Positions 53,179 through 61,898 of a stretch of DNA of 64,000 nt are shown in pieces; the stretch's first letter is position 1, and every line of letters starts with the position of its first letter. The stretch comes from Caldilineaceae bacterium (GTDB taxonomy: Bacteria > Chloroflexota > Anaerolineae > Caldilineales > Caldilineaceae): positions 62,001 to 126,000 of the forward strand of contig OY282376.1 in assembly GCA_958295845.1 (NCBI GenBank), written 5' to 3'. The notes beneath the pieces were generated by a model, which made no database searches, was not told the origin of the DNA, and saw nothing but the letters and a program-made list of their open reading frames with translations. A program made the position numbers and the translations under genes.

Positions 53179-53289
53179 ATGCGCTGTGCCCTCTTCGGCG
53201 CCAGCCGCGCTGGTACAATCCACGCCCGCAACATCGCCGACCGGGCGTACGCGCGCCCGCGCATCCCCGGTGAATATCTCCCGGCTTAG
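53179..53289 (+). pseudogene. Chimeric fragment: dehydrogenase start joined to PhyH end
   Basis: A 36-codon frame reads MRCALFGASRAGTIHARNIA, the start of a Gfo/Idh/MocA (inositol dehydrogenase-like) protein, and then, without a break, DRAYARPRIPGEYLPA, the end of a PhyH protein closely similar to the C-terminus of the gene at 51589. A deletion that fused two genes is the simplest origin. Not expected to be functional. Confidence 0.6.
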
Positions 53290-53553
53290 CCTCAAATAGA
53301 GGTGATTTTCTGACTGTCTTCTGGCGTCCGTACTAAATTCCAGCGCATTGCAGGCCACAAAAATATATGCTACTATTCTGACATTCACTCCGAACCTTGT
53401 CGTCCGGTTTGGTCAACACGATGCCTGGACGCTGGGATGTTCCTGATTACCAGAACATACAGGCATTCATCTGAGCCGCATCTCTGTAGAAGACGTGTTC
53501 TTGCCAACGTTTAGCGGTTTTCGAAGGCCGCTAAACGACCTCAAGCGGAAGGC
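53290..53553. other. Spacer upstream of first S9 peptidase
   Basis: No gene or RNA recognised. Somewhat AT-richer around 53320-53400; a promoter is expected but not identified. The two near-copies TTTAGCGGTTTTCGAAGG and CCGCTAAACG at 53512-53536 form a small inverted repeat (TTTAGCGG/CCGCTAAA) close to the start. Confidence 0.35.
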
Positions 53554-55512
53554 ATGGTGCAAAAGAGAAGCGCGCCGTACGGGAGCTGGCATTCCCCAAT
53601 CAGCGCCGAAATGGCGGCTGCCAGTTCGCAGCATTGGATCAACCAACTCTATGCAGCCGGCGAAGATATATACATACTCTTGCGTCTCCCCGAGCAGGGC
53701 GGCCGCAGTACCGTCGCCCGCTTGCAAGGGGATGGACACATTGAGCAGTTGACGCCTGCGACTTTCGATGCACGTACGCGGGTCTACGAATACGGCGGCA
53801 GCTGCTTCGCCGTCAATGACGGCGTAATCTACTTCTCGAACTTCCCCGGCGACCGCCTGTATCGCCACCTGCCAGGCGAGTCTCCACAGCCCATCACCGC
53901 CGCAGGTGATATGCGCTACGCCGACCTGGTCATCGACCACAGGCGCAACCGGCTGATCTGCATCCGTGAAGATCACACGCCCAAAGGCGAACCCAAACAC
54001 ACCCTCGCTGCGGTCAATCTCGACGGTGACGAGTCTGGCGCCGTCCTGTTCGACCAGACAGACTTCATCGCTTTCCCCGTTCTGAGCCAGGATGGCCGTA
54101 AACTGGCCTGGGTCGCCTGGAATCATCCCAACATGCCCTTCTTTTCCAGCAGCCTCTGGGCCGCGGATGTGGACGAGGATGGCAGCCTGACCAACATTCA
54201 GCAGATCGTGCCGGAACAGGAGGAGAGCGTCACTGATCCCCGCTGGTCTCCCAGCGGAGAGCTGTACTTCTGCTCCGATCGCTCCAACTGGTGGAACCTC
54301 TATCGTTGGCAAGATGGCGAGATCGCAGCCGTGTCTCCAATGGCGGCCGAGTTGGGCAATCCCTATTGGAATATCGGTAAGACGATGTACCGCTTTCTCA
54401 CGCCGTCAAGCGTTCTGGCCGCCTACAACCAGAATGGCACGTGGCATCTCGGCCAGATCGATACGGAGACAGGTGCACGAAAGGAGCTCAACACCGAATT
54501 CACCTATATTGTCCATCTGGAGGTGGTCGGTGAACACGCTTTCGTTGTGGCTGGAACGCCAAGCACACCGCGTGCACTGTTTATGTTGGACCTGATCAGC
54601 GGCGAGTATACCTGCCTGGCACGTTCGATAAAGCATTCGAACACGGAGGCCTATATTTCTCCAGGCGCGCACATCTCCTACCCAACCGAAAATGGCCTCC
54701 AGGCCCATGGCTTTTATCATCCGCCGCATAACCCGGAATTTGAAGCGCCCGCAGGTGAACTGCCGCCCCTGATCGTCATCGCGCACGGCGGGCCGACCGG
54801 CTCGATTAAACATGCGCTGGACGTCGGCGTGCAGTTCTACACCAGCCGCGGGTTTGCCGTGTTGGAAATCAACTACGGCGGCAGCGCCGGCTACGGACGC
54901 GAATATCGGAACCGGCTGCGGGGAGCGTGGGGTGTCGTTGACGTCGACGATGCCGTCAATGGCGCACGCTATCTGGTGCAACAAGGGCTTGCGGATGGAG
55001 AGCGAACCATCGTGCGCGGCGGCAGCGCGGGGGGCTTCACCACCTTTGCCGCACTTGCCTTCCGCGACGTCTTCAAGGCGGGTTCAAGTCTCTACGGTAT
55101 CAGCGACCTGGAATTCTGGGACCAGGAAACGCACAAATTCGAAGCCCACTACTGCAGTACCCTGATCGGGCCTTACCCCGAACAGACCGCTCTCTATCGT
55201 GAGCGCTCACCGATTCACCGCGCCGGCGAAATCAACGTGCCGCTGCTCATCTTTCAAGGGCTGGACGACAAGGTAGTGCCGCCAAATCAGTCCCGCTTTG
55301 TTGCCGATGCCCTGCGCGCTCGCGGTGTGCCGGTGGCGCATATCGAATTCGAAGGCGAGGCGCACGGGTTCCGTTCCTTTGAGACGAACGTCCGCGTCCA
55401 CCAGACGGAGTTGGCCTTCTTCGGTCAGGTTTTCGGATTCGACCCCGCCGACGAACTGCCGCCGGTGCACATCGACAACCTGGACGGCCCTTCCCGCAAT
55501 GGGCACGATTGA
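53554..55512 (+). CDS. S9 family prolyl oligopeptidase-type peptidase
   Basis: A 652-residue serine peptidase: beta-propeller-like N-terminal ~380 residues, then an alpha/beta-hydrolase domain. Nucleophile Ser ~491 in RGGSAGGFTTF, Asp in LDDKVVPPNQS and His in GEAHGFRSF. The group includes dipeptidyl aminopeptidases and acylaminoacyl peptidases acting on short peptides. No signal peptide, so cytoplasmic. It starts a plus-strand series of peptidase and amino-acid genes reaching the window end. Confidence 0.9.
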   Translation: MVQKRSAPYGSWHSPISAEMAAASSQHWINQLYAAGEDIYILLRLPEQGGRSTVARLQGDGHIEQLTPATFDARTRVYEYGGSCFAVNDGVIYFSNFPGDRLYRHLPGESPQPITAAGDMRYADLVIDHRRNRLICIREDHTPKGEPKHTLAAVNLDGDESGAVLFDQTDFIAFPVLSQDGRKLAWVAWNHPNMPFFSSSLWAADVDEDGSLTNIQQIVPEQEESVTDPRWSPSGELYFCSDRSNWWNLYRWQDGEIAAVSPMAAELGNPYWNIGKTMYRFLTPSSVLAAYNQNGTWHLGQIDTETGARKELNTEFTYIVHLEVVGEHAFVVAGTPSTPRALFMLDLISGEYTCLARSIKHSNTEAYISPGAHISYPTENGLQAHGFYHPPHNPEFEAPAGELPPLIVIAHGGPTGSIKHALDVGVQFYTSRGFAVLEINYGGSAGYGREYRNRLRGAWGVVDVDDAVNGARYLVQQGLADGERTIVRGGSAGGFTTFAALAFRDVFKAGSSLYGISDLEFWDQETHKFEAHYCSTLIGPYPEQTALYRERSPIHRAGEINVPLLIFQGLDDKVVPPNQSRFVADALRARGVPVAHIEFEGEAHGFRSFETNVRVHQTELAFFGQVFGFDPADELPPVHIDNLDGPSRNGHD

Positions 55513-55681
55513 CCGGACCGCGGGAGCCGGCTGTGAAGGCCCATTCGTCTCTATCGTCCATATCTGAGAAGGAAACAAGGCGTCAGACAGGGCGTATCGT
55601 TGGCTTTGGCGCTTGAACCGTCTGTCAAACACCATGCGCTATCAAATCGGAACCTGAACGTCGTCCACATGGAGGCCTGTT

Positions 55682-57067
55682 GTGAGTTCCAATGCAGACC
55701 AGGATGCCGGCAACACCATCATCGAAACGTTCATGCAGCGCACCCAAACATCCGGCGAGTGGGACGCGCGCGCCAAAAGGTCGTTGCCCGGCGGAGACAC
55801 CAGGGCATCCTCATACTACACACCCTATCCTGCATACATGGTGCGCGGCGAAGGGTGCTATCTCTATGATCTCGATGAAAACAGATACTTAGACCTCCTC
55901 AACAACTATACCTCCCTGATCCATGGGCATGCCCACCCCGCCACGGTCAGCGCAATCCAGGAGCAGGCGGCAAGGGGCACCGTCCTCGGTTCCGCCGCCG
56001 AAGTGACCGTTGAACACGCGGAAATGCTGTGCGGCCGCGTGCCCAGTCTGGAGAGCGTTCGCTATTGCAATTCCGGCACCGAAGCAACGCATCTGGCGAT
56101 GCGCGCCGCGCGTGCCTTTACAGGCAAAGACGTCATCGTCAAGATAGATGGCGGCTACCATGGCTCGCATGACTATGTGCAGGTAAACGTCAAGCCCGAC
56201 ACCGCAGAGGTTGGTCTGCCGCAACGACGGCTACCCACCAGGGGCGTGCCCGCAGCGGTGATGGAAGGGATGCAAGTTGTGCCATTCAATGATCTCGACG
56301 CGCTGGAGGATATCTTGCGCGCGCACAGCGACGAGATCGCCGCCATCATCCTCGAACCTGTTCTCGGATCCGGCGGAGGCGTCGAACCTGAACCAGGATA
56401 CCTGCAAGGCGTCAGGCAGCTGGCGGATACCTATGACGTTCTGCTGATTTTCGATGAGATTCTGACATTGCGACTCGATGTAGGCGGTGTTCAGTCCGCT
56501 GTCGGCGTGACACCCGATCTGACCTCTGTGGCCAAGTTCATAGGGGGTGGGCTGCCACTGGGCGCGTTTGGGGGACGGCAGGATATCATGGCGCCCTTTG
56601 ATCCGACACACCCCCAGACAGTCCCGCACAATGGCACGTTTAACGCCAACAACGTCACCATGGCCGCGGGCTTGGCGACGATGAAGGCGTATGGGGCCGA
56701 AGAGGTGGCCGCCATCAACGAACTGGGCCAGCGGCTGAAAGACGGGTTCAACCGGGCATTTAAGGCGGCCGGCGTAAGGGCGCGCGCCGCGGGGCAGGGA
56801 TCGATCATCCCCATCCACTGGAGTGAAGGCGAGATAAGAACGGCGCGGGACGCGGTGGCCGCGCAGGAGGCCGCCCGGAACCTGCCAAAACTTCTGCACA
56901 TGGAGATGATGAACCGGGGCATATTCAGCGCCCCCAGAGGCCAATTTACAATCTCCACGCCGATGACCGCGCGCGAGGTCGATACGGCTGTCGCTGTAAT
57001 GGCGCAGAGTCTGGAAGCGGTCAAGCCCTATATGGCGGAACATACGCCCCACCTCTTGCATGATTGA
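55682..57067 (+). CDS. Class III aminotransferase, glutamate-1-semialdehyde aminomutase-like
   Basis: A 461-residue PLP enzyme with GTG start after GGAGG. Motifs: CNSGTEATHLAMRAAR, DGGYHGSHDYV, LLIFDEILTLR with the PLP Asp, and the Schiff-base Lys in VAKFIGGGLPLGAFGG. It groups with HemL-like enzymes but has no heme genes around it and differs from true HemL in length and N-terminus, so it is more likely a catabolic aminotransferase or amino-acid mutase. It lies between a peptidase and a LarA-like gene. Confidence 0.85.
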   Translation: MSSNADQDAGNTIIETFMQRTQTSGEWDARAKRSLPGGDTRASSYYTPYPAYMVRGEGCYLYDLDENRYLDLLNNYTSLIHGHAHPATVSAIQEQAARGTVLGSAAEVTVEHAEMLCGRVPSLESVRYCNSGTEATHLAMRAARAFTGKDVIVKIDGGYHGSHDYVQVNVKPDTAEVGLPQRRLPTRGVPAAVMEGMQVVPFNDLDALEDILRAHSDEIAAIILEPVLGSGGGVEPEPGYLQGVRQLADTYDVLLIFDEILTLRLDVGGVQSAVGVTPDLTSVAKFIGGGLPLGAFGGRQDIMAPFDPTHPQTVPHNGTFNANNVTMAAGLATMKAYGAEEVAAINELGQRLKDGFNRAFKAAGVRARAAGQGSIIPIHWSEGEIRTARDAVAAQEAARNLPKLLHMEMMNRGIFSAPRGQFTISTPMTAREVDTAVAVMAQSLEAVKPYMAEHTPHLLHD

Positions 57068-57236
57068 CTGCGTGACTGTCGTGCCATTGCAGTCCCGGCG
57101 CGCCGGCTGAATCGCGTACCGCGTATTGCGTTAGATCAGGCGAGGCCCCCGCTTTACGCAGACCGGCTTCAAAACCAGGCGAGTATGGGTAACGCCCTCT
57201 ACTGTACTTTCCGTAATCTGTGGGGAGAGTGAGCCG

Positions 57237-58469
57237 ATGAAAGTTCTCTGGCAGGCATGGTATGGAGACCGGGAAATCGAACTGGATTTTCCGGCAACGT
57301 GGCTTGTGGAAAAAGTGCAGATGGCCGACGCTCCTCCGGCAGATCCGGATTCGCTGGCTGAAAGCCTGCGGCAACCGATCGGGACGCCAACCCTGCAGGA
57401 GTTGGCCGGCGCCAGCGCGCAGGCGGCAATCGCCGTTGAGGACATCACGCGCCCTTCTCCTCTGGGCGAAATCGCGCCCCTGGTTGTCGAGGAACTGCAG
57501 GCCGGCGGCCTCAAGCCCGAAAATATCCGCTTCATCATTGGCCTGGGCGCGCACACGCCGATGCGCCGCCAGGAGTTAGTCATGAAGCTGGGCCGCACGA
57601 TCGTGGAAGATTTCCCCATTTATCAGAATCAGCCCCACGAAAACCGCAAATACCTGGGCGAAACCGAGCGCGGGACGCCGATCTATACCAACGCTTTCTT
57701 CTGGGAGGCTGACCTGCGGCTCAGCATGGGCACAATCGTGCCCCATGGCCATGCAGGGTTCGCTGGCGGCGTCAAGACGGTGGCGGTAGGCATGGCCGGT
57801 ATCGAAACGCTGCATGTCAACCACACCATCGCCTACAAGCTGCCGCACTCCATGGCGGGCCGTATCAAGGGCAATGAGCTGCGCGCAGATCTGGAAGAGA
57901 TCGGTCGCAAAGTAGGACATCGCTTTGCTGTCAATACAGTGGTCAATTCCCGCCGCGAATTGGTCGCCCTCTACGCCGGTGACCCGGTGACAGCCCACCG
58001 CGCCGGCGTCAGGTTCGCGCGCAAAGTCTATAGCACCAGGTTCCCGCCGCCGGCCGACATCGCAGTCTTCAACGCCTATCCCAAGGACACCGACCTGGTG
58101 CAAGTGCTCAACTCGATGAATGCCGTGGTGCGGGATCTCAGACGCGCGATCAAACCCAGCGGCTCAGCCGTGCTGGCCACCGCCTGCACGCATGGCGCCG
58201 GTATTCACTACCTTCTCAGCAGCGGCATGCGCGCGCATGGTCCGCTCAAACGGGAAAGAATCCACCTGGGAACGAACGGGCTGATCATCTTTTCACCCAA
58301 TCTTTCCTACGCTGACATTGAGGAATTCCCGCCGGACACCTGTCTCTTCAACAGTTGGCCGGAGGTCATCGCAGAACTGGGCAGACGTCACGGGGACCAG
58401 GCCACTGTCTCGGTCTTCCCCAACGCCGCCCTGCAGATCCCGGAAGACATCGCCCTGTTGGAAGATTAG
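57237..58469 (+). CDS. LarA-like nickel-pincer racemase family protein (DUF2088)
   Basis: A 410-residue LarA superfamily protein. Motifs in order: VEDITRPSP (Asp and Arg of the substrate site), GLGAHTPMRRQE (His), VPHGHAGFAGGVK (His and the Lys that carries the NPN cofactor), ending with a Rossmann-like C-terminal lobe. LarA racemises lactate with a nickel pincer nucleotide; homologues act on malate, phenyllactate and other 2-hydroxy acids. No larB/C/E cofactor genes are present here, so the cofactor must be made elsewhere. GGGGAG is near the ATG. Confidence 0.85.
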   Translation: MKVLWQAWYGDREIELDFPATWLVEKVQMADAPPADPDSLAESLRQPIGTPTLQELAGASAQAAIAVEDITRPSPLGEIAPLVVEELQAGGLKPENIRFIIGLGAHTPMRRQELVMKLGRTIVEDFPIYQNQPHENRKYLGETERGTPIYTNAFFWEADLRLSMGTIVPHGHAGFAGGVKTVAVGMAGIETLHVNHTIAYKLPHSMAGRIKGNELRADLEEIGRKVGHRFAVNTVVNSRRELVALYAGDPVTAHRAGVRFARKVYSTRFPPPADIAVFNAYPKDTDLVQVLNSMNAVVRDLRRAIKPSGSAVLATACTHGAGIHYLLSSGMRAHGPLKRERIHLGTNGLIIFSPNLSYADIEEFPPDTCLFNSWPEVIAELGRRHGDQATVSVFPNAALQIPEDIALLED

Positions 58470-58522
58470 CCGGCAAGGCGTCCGTCTTTAATGTTCAGCC
58501 ATATGCCACGGAACCGAACACT

Positions 58523-60496
58523 ATGACCGGCGAAACCCAGCGCACCTTGCAGCCCGAAGACCTGTTTCGATTCCAATTCCTGCAGGATGCCAGGCTCTCC
58601 CCGAGCGGAAAGCAGGTCGCCTACTGCATTTCGCATGTCGACGCGGCCAAAGACGCGGAGTTCTGCGCCATCTGGCTCCTGTCACCGCAGACAGGGAAAG
58701 CGCGGCAACTCACGGACGGGACCGCCGTCGACAGCAACCCGGTCTGGTCGCCCGACGAGAGCCAGATTGCCTTCTTCTCCAACCGCAGCGGTGTGAAGCA
58801 ACTCCATACGATTTCCGCTGACGGCGGCGACATCCGTATGCTGACGAATCTGCCGCAAGGTGTTGGCCGCGGCCCGGCCTGGTCACCGGATGGAAGGCAT
58901 ATCGCTTTCTCGGCGCGGGCAAACGCTGAGCCGGTCTTTCCCACCAAGCCCTACCGGGTGACCCGCAAAATCTATCGGCTCGACGGCCTCGGCTATCTTC
59001 ACAACGCCGTGCATGACATCTTTGTCGTGCCGGCCGCCGGCGGAGAAGCGCGCAATCTGACCCGGGACGAAAACCACAACTGCCGCTACACTGCGCCGGA
59101 ATGGTCTCCTGACAGCCAGGAGATCCTGTTCACGACCACATTCTTCCCGGACGAATATCGCTTCTTTGCCGCGCTGCGAGTGGCCAATTTGAATGGTGAG
59201 GTGCGCGATCTGGTCAGGGATTGGGGATATGCCTCCTACTCCGCGGTCTGGTCGCCCGACGGCGCGCGCGTGGTCTTCGTCGGCAACCCGACCGATGCGC
59301 CCTTCAGCGCCCAGAACCACCTGTGGGTGGTCGATAGCAAGGGGGGCGCGCCCGAATGCCGCACAACCGGGCTGGTCGGCAATGTCGAAGGCGCCCTGCA
59401 GGGAGACATGCCGGTTGGCTACCGCGACTATCCGAAATTCCAGGTGGCCGAGGATGGGCGGAACGCCTATGTGCGCATACAAGATGGCGGCAAAATGCAG
59501 GTGTACCGGGTCGCCCTGGACGGCAGTATCGACTGTGAAATGGTGGTGGGCGGCGACCGCGCCTGTTATCCCATTGGCCTGCATGACGGCCGCCTGTTGA
59601 TTTCGGCCTCCAACCTCAACGCGCCGCCCAATCTCTACCAGGTCGATGTGGACGGCGCCCATGAGCGGCAACTCACCCGCTTCAATGCCGACCTGCTATC
59701 GAGTGTGGCGCAGCCGGAGACGGTCCGTCTGTCCTGCACCAGCAGCGACGGCGTTCCGGTGGAAGGATGGCTGATGAAACCCCCTGGCGCCGCACTGCCA
59801 TATCCCACCATTCTCTACATTCACGGCGGCCCGCACCATGGCTGGGGCCACATCTTCTCCTTCGACTTCCAGATGCTGACCGGCGCGGGCTATGCTGTCC
59901 TGTTGGTCAACTATCGCGGCTCTACCGGATACGGAGACGAATTCAGCAACGCCACCAACGGCCCCCATCATATGGAACTGGAGTATGCCGATCTGATGGC
60001 TGCGGTCGACCATGCGACTGCCGAGGGTCTGGCCGACCCCGATCGACTGGGCGTCTGCGGCCTCTCCTATGGGGGATGCCTGTCCTGCTGGATCATTGGG
60101 CATAACGATCGCTTCAAGGCCGCTGTACCTGAAAACCCGCTCACCAACCGCGCTTCCTGGTATGGCGTCAGCGACATGGGCCCCACCCACCCTGAATCCA
60201 TTGGCGGCCACCTGTATGAAGTCCCGGAAGCCTACCGACGTGTTTCATCCATCACCTACGCCCATCGCTGCACCACGCCGACCTTGCTGATCCAGGGAGA
60301 GAAGGACCTGCGCGTGCCGGCGGAGCAGTCAGAACAGTTTTACACTGTGCTGCAGGCCAACGGCTGTACGGTAGAGATGCTGCGCCTGCCGGAAAGCCCC
60401 CATGGCGGCTCAACTGGCGGCCCGCTCGAAGTCCGCCGTGCCCAAAACGAGGCCCTGCTCGACTGGATGAACCGATATGTGCAGGGTACCGGATAG
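58523..60496 (+). CDS. S9 family acylaminoacyl-peptidase-like enzyme, copy A
   Basis: About 657 residues from ATG 58523; a longer reading overlaps the LarA-like gene and is not coding. N-terminal beta-propeller of WD/PD40-type blades (PVWSPDESQIAFFS; PAWSPDGRHIAFSA), then the hydrolase: Ser ~515 in GLSYGGCLSC, Asp in GEKDLRVPAEQ, His in ESPHGGSTGG. The paralogue at 61899 shares the opening LQPEDLFRFQFLQDA. Cytoplasmic peptide hydrolysis is expected. Confidence 0.9.
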   Translation: MTGETQRTLQPEDLFRFQFLQDARLSPSGKQVAYCISHVDAAKDAEFCAIWLLSPQTGKARQLTDGTAVDSNPVWSPDESQIAFFSNRSGVKQLHTISADGGDIRMLTNLPQGVGRGPAWSPDGRHIAFSARANAEPVFPTKPYRVTRKIYRLDGLGYLHNAVHDIFVVPAAGGEARNLTRDENHNCRYTAPEWSPDSQEILFTTTFFPDEYRFFAALRVANLNGEVRDLVRDWGYASYSAVWSPDGARVVFVGNPTDAPFSAQNHLWVVDSKGGAPECRTTGLVGNVEGALQGDMPVGYRDYPKFQVAEDGRNAYVRIQDGGKMQVYRVALDGSIDCEMVVGGDRACYPIGLHDGRLLISASNLNAPPNLYQVDVDGAHERQLTRFNADLLSSVAQPETVRLSCTSSDGVPVEGWLMKPPGAALPYPTILYIHGGPHHGWGHIFSFDFQMLTGAGYAVLLVNYRGSTGYGDEFSNATNGPHHMELEYADLMAAVDHATAEGLADPDRLGVCGLSYGGCLSCWIIGHNDRFKAAVPENPLTNRASWYGVSDMGPTHPESIGGHLYEVPEAYRRVSSITYAHRCTTPTLLIQGEKDLRVPAEQSEQFYTVLQANGCTVEMLRLPESPHGGSTGGPLEVRRAQNEALLDWMNRYVQGTG

Positions 60497-60547
60497 ACCT
60501 TCAGGTAACTGTTCGCAAAGACTTGCTCACCTGGCAGGGTGATTCCA

Positions 60548-61807
60548 ATGAGATCAATTGGGGAAGACCAGGCACGGTCAAACCTGGATCAGGCGCTGGC
60601 GCGGCTGTTTGCCGGCGAGGGCATCAGCGCAGGGCCCGGCGTCAAGAACGCAGTGCTGCGTGTGGAGATGCCGGACCTGGGCTTTGTCCACGAGGTAGTG
60701 GTGGGCAAGGCCAACGCCGATTCGGATGCGCCCATGACGCCTGGCCACCAGTTTCATCTGGCCAGCGTGGCCAAGACGATGACCGCGACACTCCTGCTGC
60801 AACTGTGGGAAGAAGGCGCCCTGGGGCCGTGTGGATTGGATACCACCCTGGCCGAGCTTGCTCTTTTCGATGAAGAGATCGTGGCGCGGCTGAACATGAT
60901 CGACGGCGTCAGCTACGGCAAGAAGATAACCGTTCGCCACCTGCTGACACATACCGCCGGCATAAAGGATGCTGTCGTGGACGATGCCACCGGCACCGCG
61001 CACGACTACGGCGCGCCGGCCCCCGGTTCCTATGGCGCGCGGCTCAGAAAGGCAATCCCCGCGCATCTGGCCTGCCTGGCAGATCCCGCTTGCGACATTT
61101 CCACACTGGTCACCAGCAAAGCGTGGACCATGTGGGATCCAGCTTGCCCGCAGGACAAGGAGGCCGGGGTCATAAACTGGTTTCTGGCCAGCGGTACCGC
61201 AGCGGTCTCTCTCTCCCCGCCCGGCGAGGCGTTCCACTACAGCGATACCGGCTATGTAATCCTTGGCCTGCTGTCGGAGAAGCTCTCCGGCAAGAGCCTG
61301 CACCGGCAGTGGCGGGAGCGTATCTTCGACCCGCTGGGCATGAGCAAGAGCTATCTGGCCTACGCCCGAGATCCAGAGCCTGAACCGTGGATCTGTGAAG
61401 TATCCGATTTCTACCTGGAAGATGTCCCCTATGTGACCAGCCGGATCAACGTTTCGTTTGACCGCGGCGGCGGGGGCGTGGTGTCCACCGCGGCCGATGT
61501 GATTCGGTTTCTGCGGGCGTTGATGGATGGGCAACTGTTCCAGAATCCGGCAACACTGGCAGCGATGTTGCAGTGGCGCGCATACCCTGGGATCAGCCCG
61601 CCCCGAGCCGGAGTGGGTCTGGGGATATTCGCCGAAGGAAACGGGCAAGGCAGCGTGGCTCTGGGCCATTCCGGCGCGTATGGCGCCAAGATGTACGTCG
61701 AGCAGGATAGCGGTATCTACTTCTGCGGCACTGTGAATCAGCGAACCGGGGTGCCCTATTACTGGTGGAAGGAGATTTTTGAGGCGGTTCATATGGCCCG
61801 CTCCTGA
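60548..61807 (+). CDS. Beta-lactamase-family serine hydrolase
   Basis: About 419 residues from ATG 60548 (AGGG 8 bases upstream). Class C beta-lactamase/DD-peptidase fold: SxxK in LASVAKTMTATL, Tyr-Ser-Asp in FHYSDTGYVI in place of Tyr-x-Asn, and the third motif HSGAYG. Such proteins include esterases, D-aminopeptidases and D-amino-acid amidases rather than drug-resistance enzymes. There is no signal peptide. Placed between two S9 peptidase genes, it probably cleaves amide or ester bonds in peptide-like substrates. Confidence 0.85.
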   Translation: MRSIGEDQARSNLDQALARLFAGEGISAGPGVKNAVLRVEMPDLGFVHEVVVGKANADSDAPMTPGHQFHLASVAKTMTATLLLQLWEEGALGPCGLDTTLAELALFDEEIVARLNMIDGVSYGKKITVRHLLTHTAGIKDAVVDDATGTAHDYGAPAPGSYGARLRKAIPAHLACLADPACDISTLVTSKAWTMWDPACPQDKEAGVINWFLASGTAAVSLSPPGEAFHYSDTGYVILGLLSEKLSGKSLHRQWRERIFDPLGMSKSYLAYARDPEPEPWICEVSDFYLEDVPYVTSRINVSFDRGGGGVVSTAADVIRFLRALMDGQLFQNPATLAAMLQWRAYPGISPPRAGVGLGIFAEGNGQGSVALGHSGAYGAKMYVEQDSGIYFCGTVNQRTGVPYYWWKEIFEAVHMARS

Positions 61808-61898
61808 TTCGCAGGAGAGCCAATTTTCCCGGTTTGTGTATCACTCTGTACCCTATCGGACGCCTGAAAAAGCAAGGTAATATGCGATCTCGCACACC

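Noticed and set aside
55682..57067. Assignment as hemL in heme synthesis
   Set aside because: No other tetrapyrrole gene is present and the context is peptide and amino-acid catabolism, so only the wider class III family is claimed.
60548..61807. Antibiotic-resistance beta-lactamase
   Set aside because: No signal peptide, Tyr-Ser-Asp replaces Tyr-x-Asn, and the neighbours are cytoplasmic peptidases, so a general serine hydrolase is more likely.
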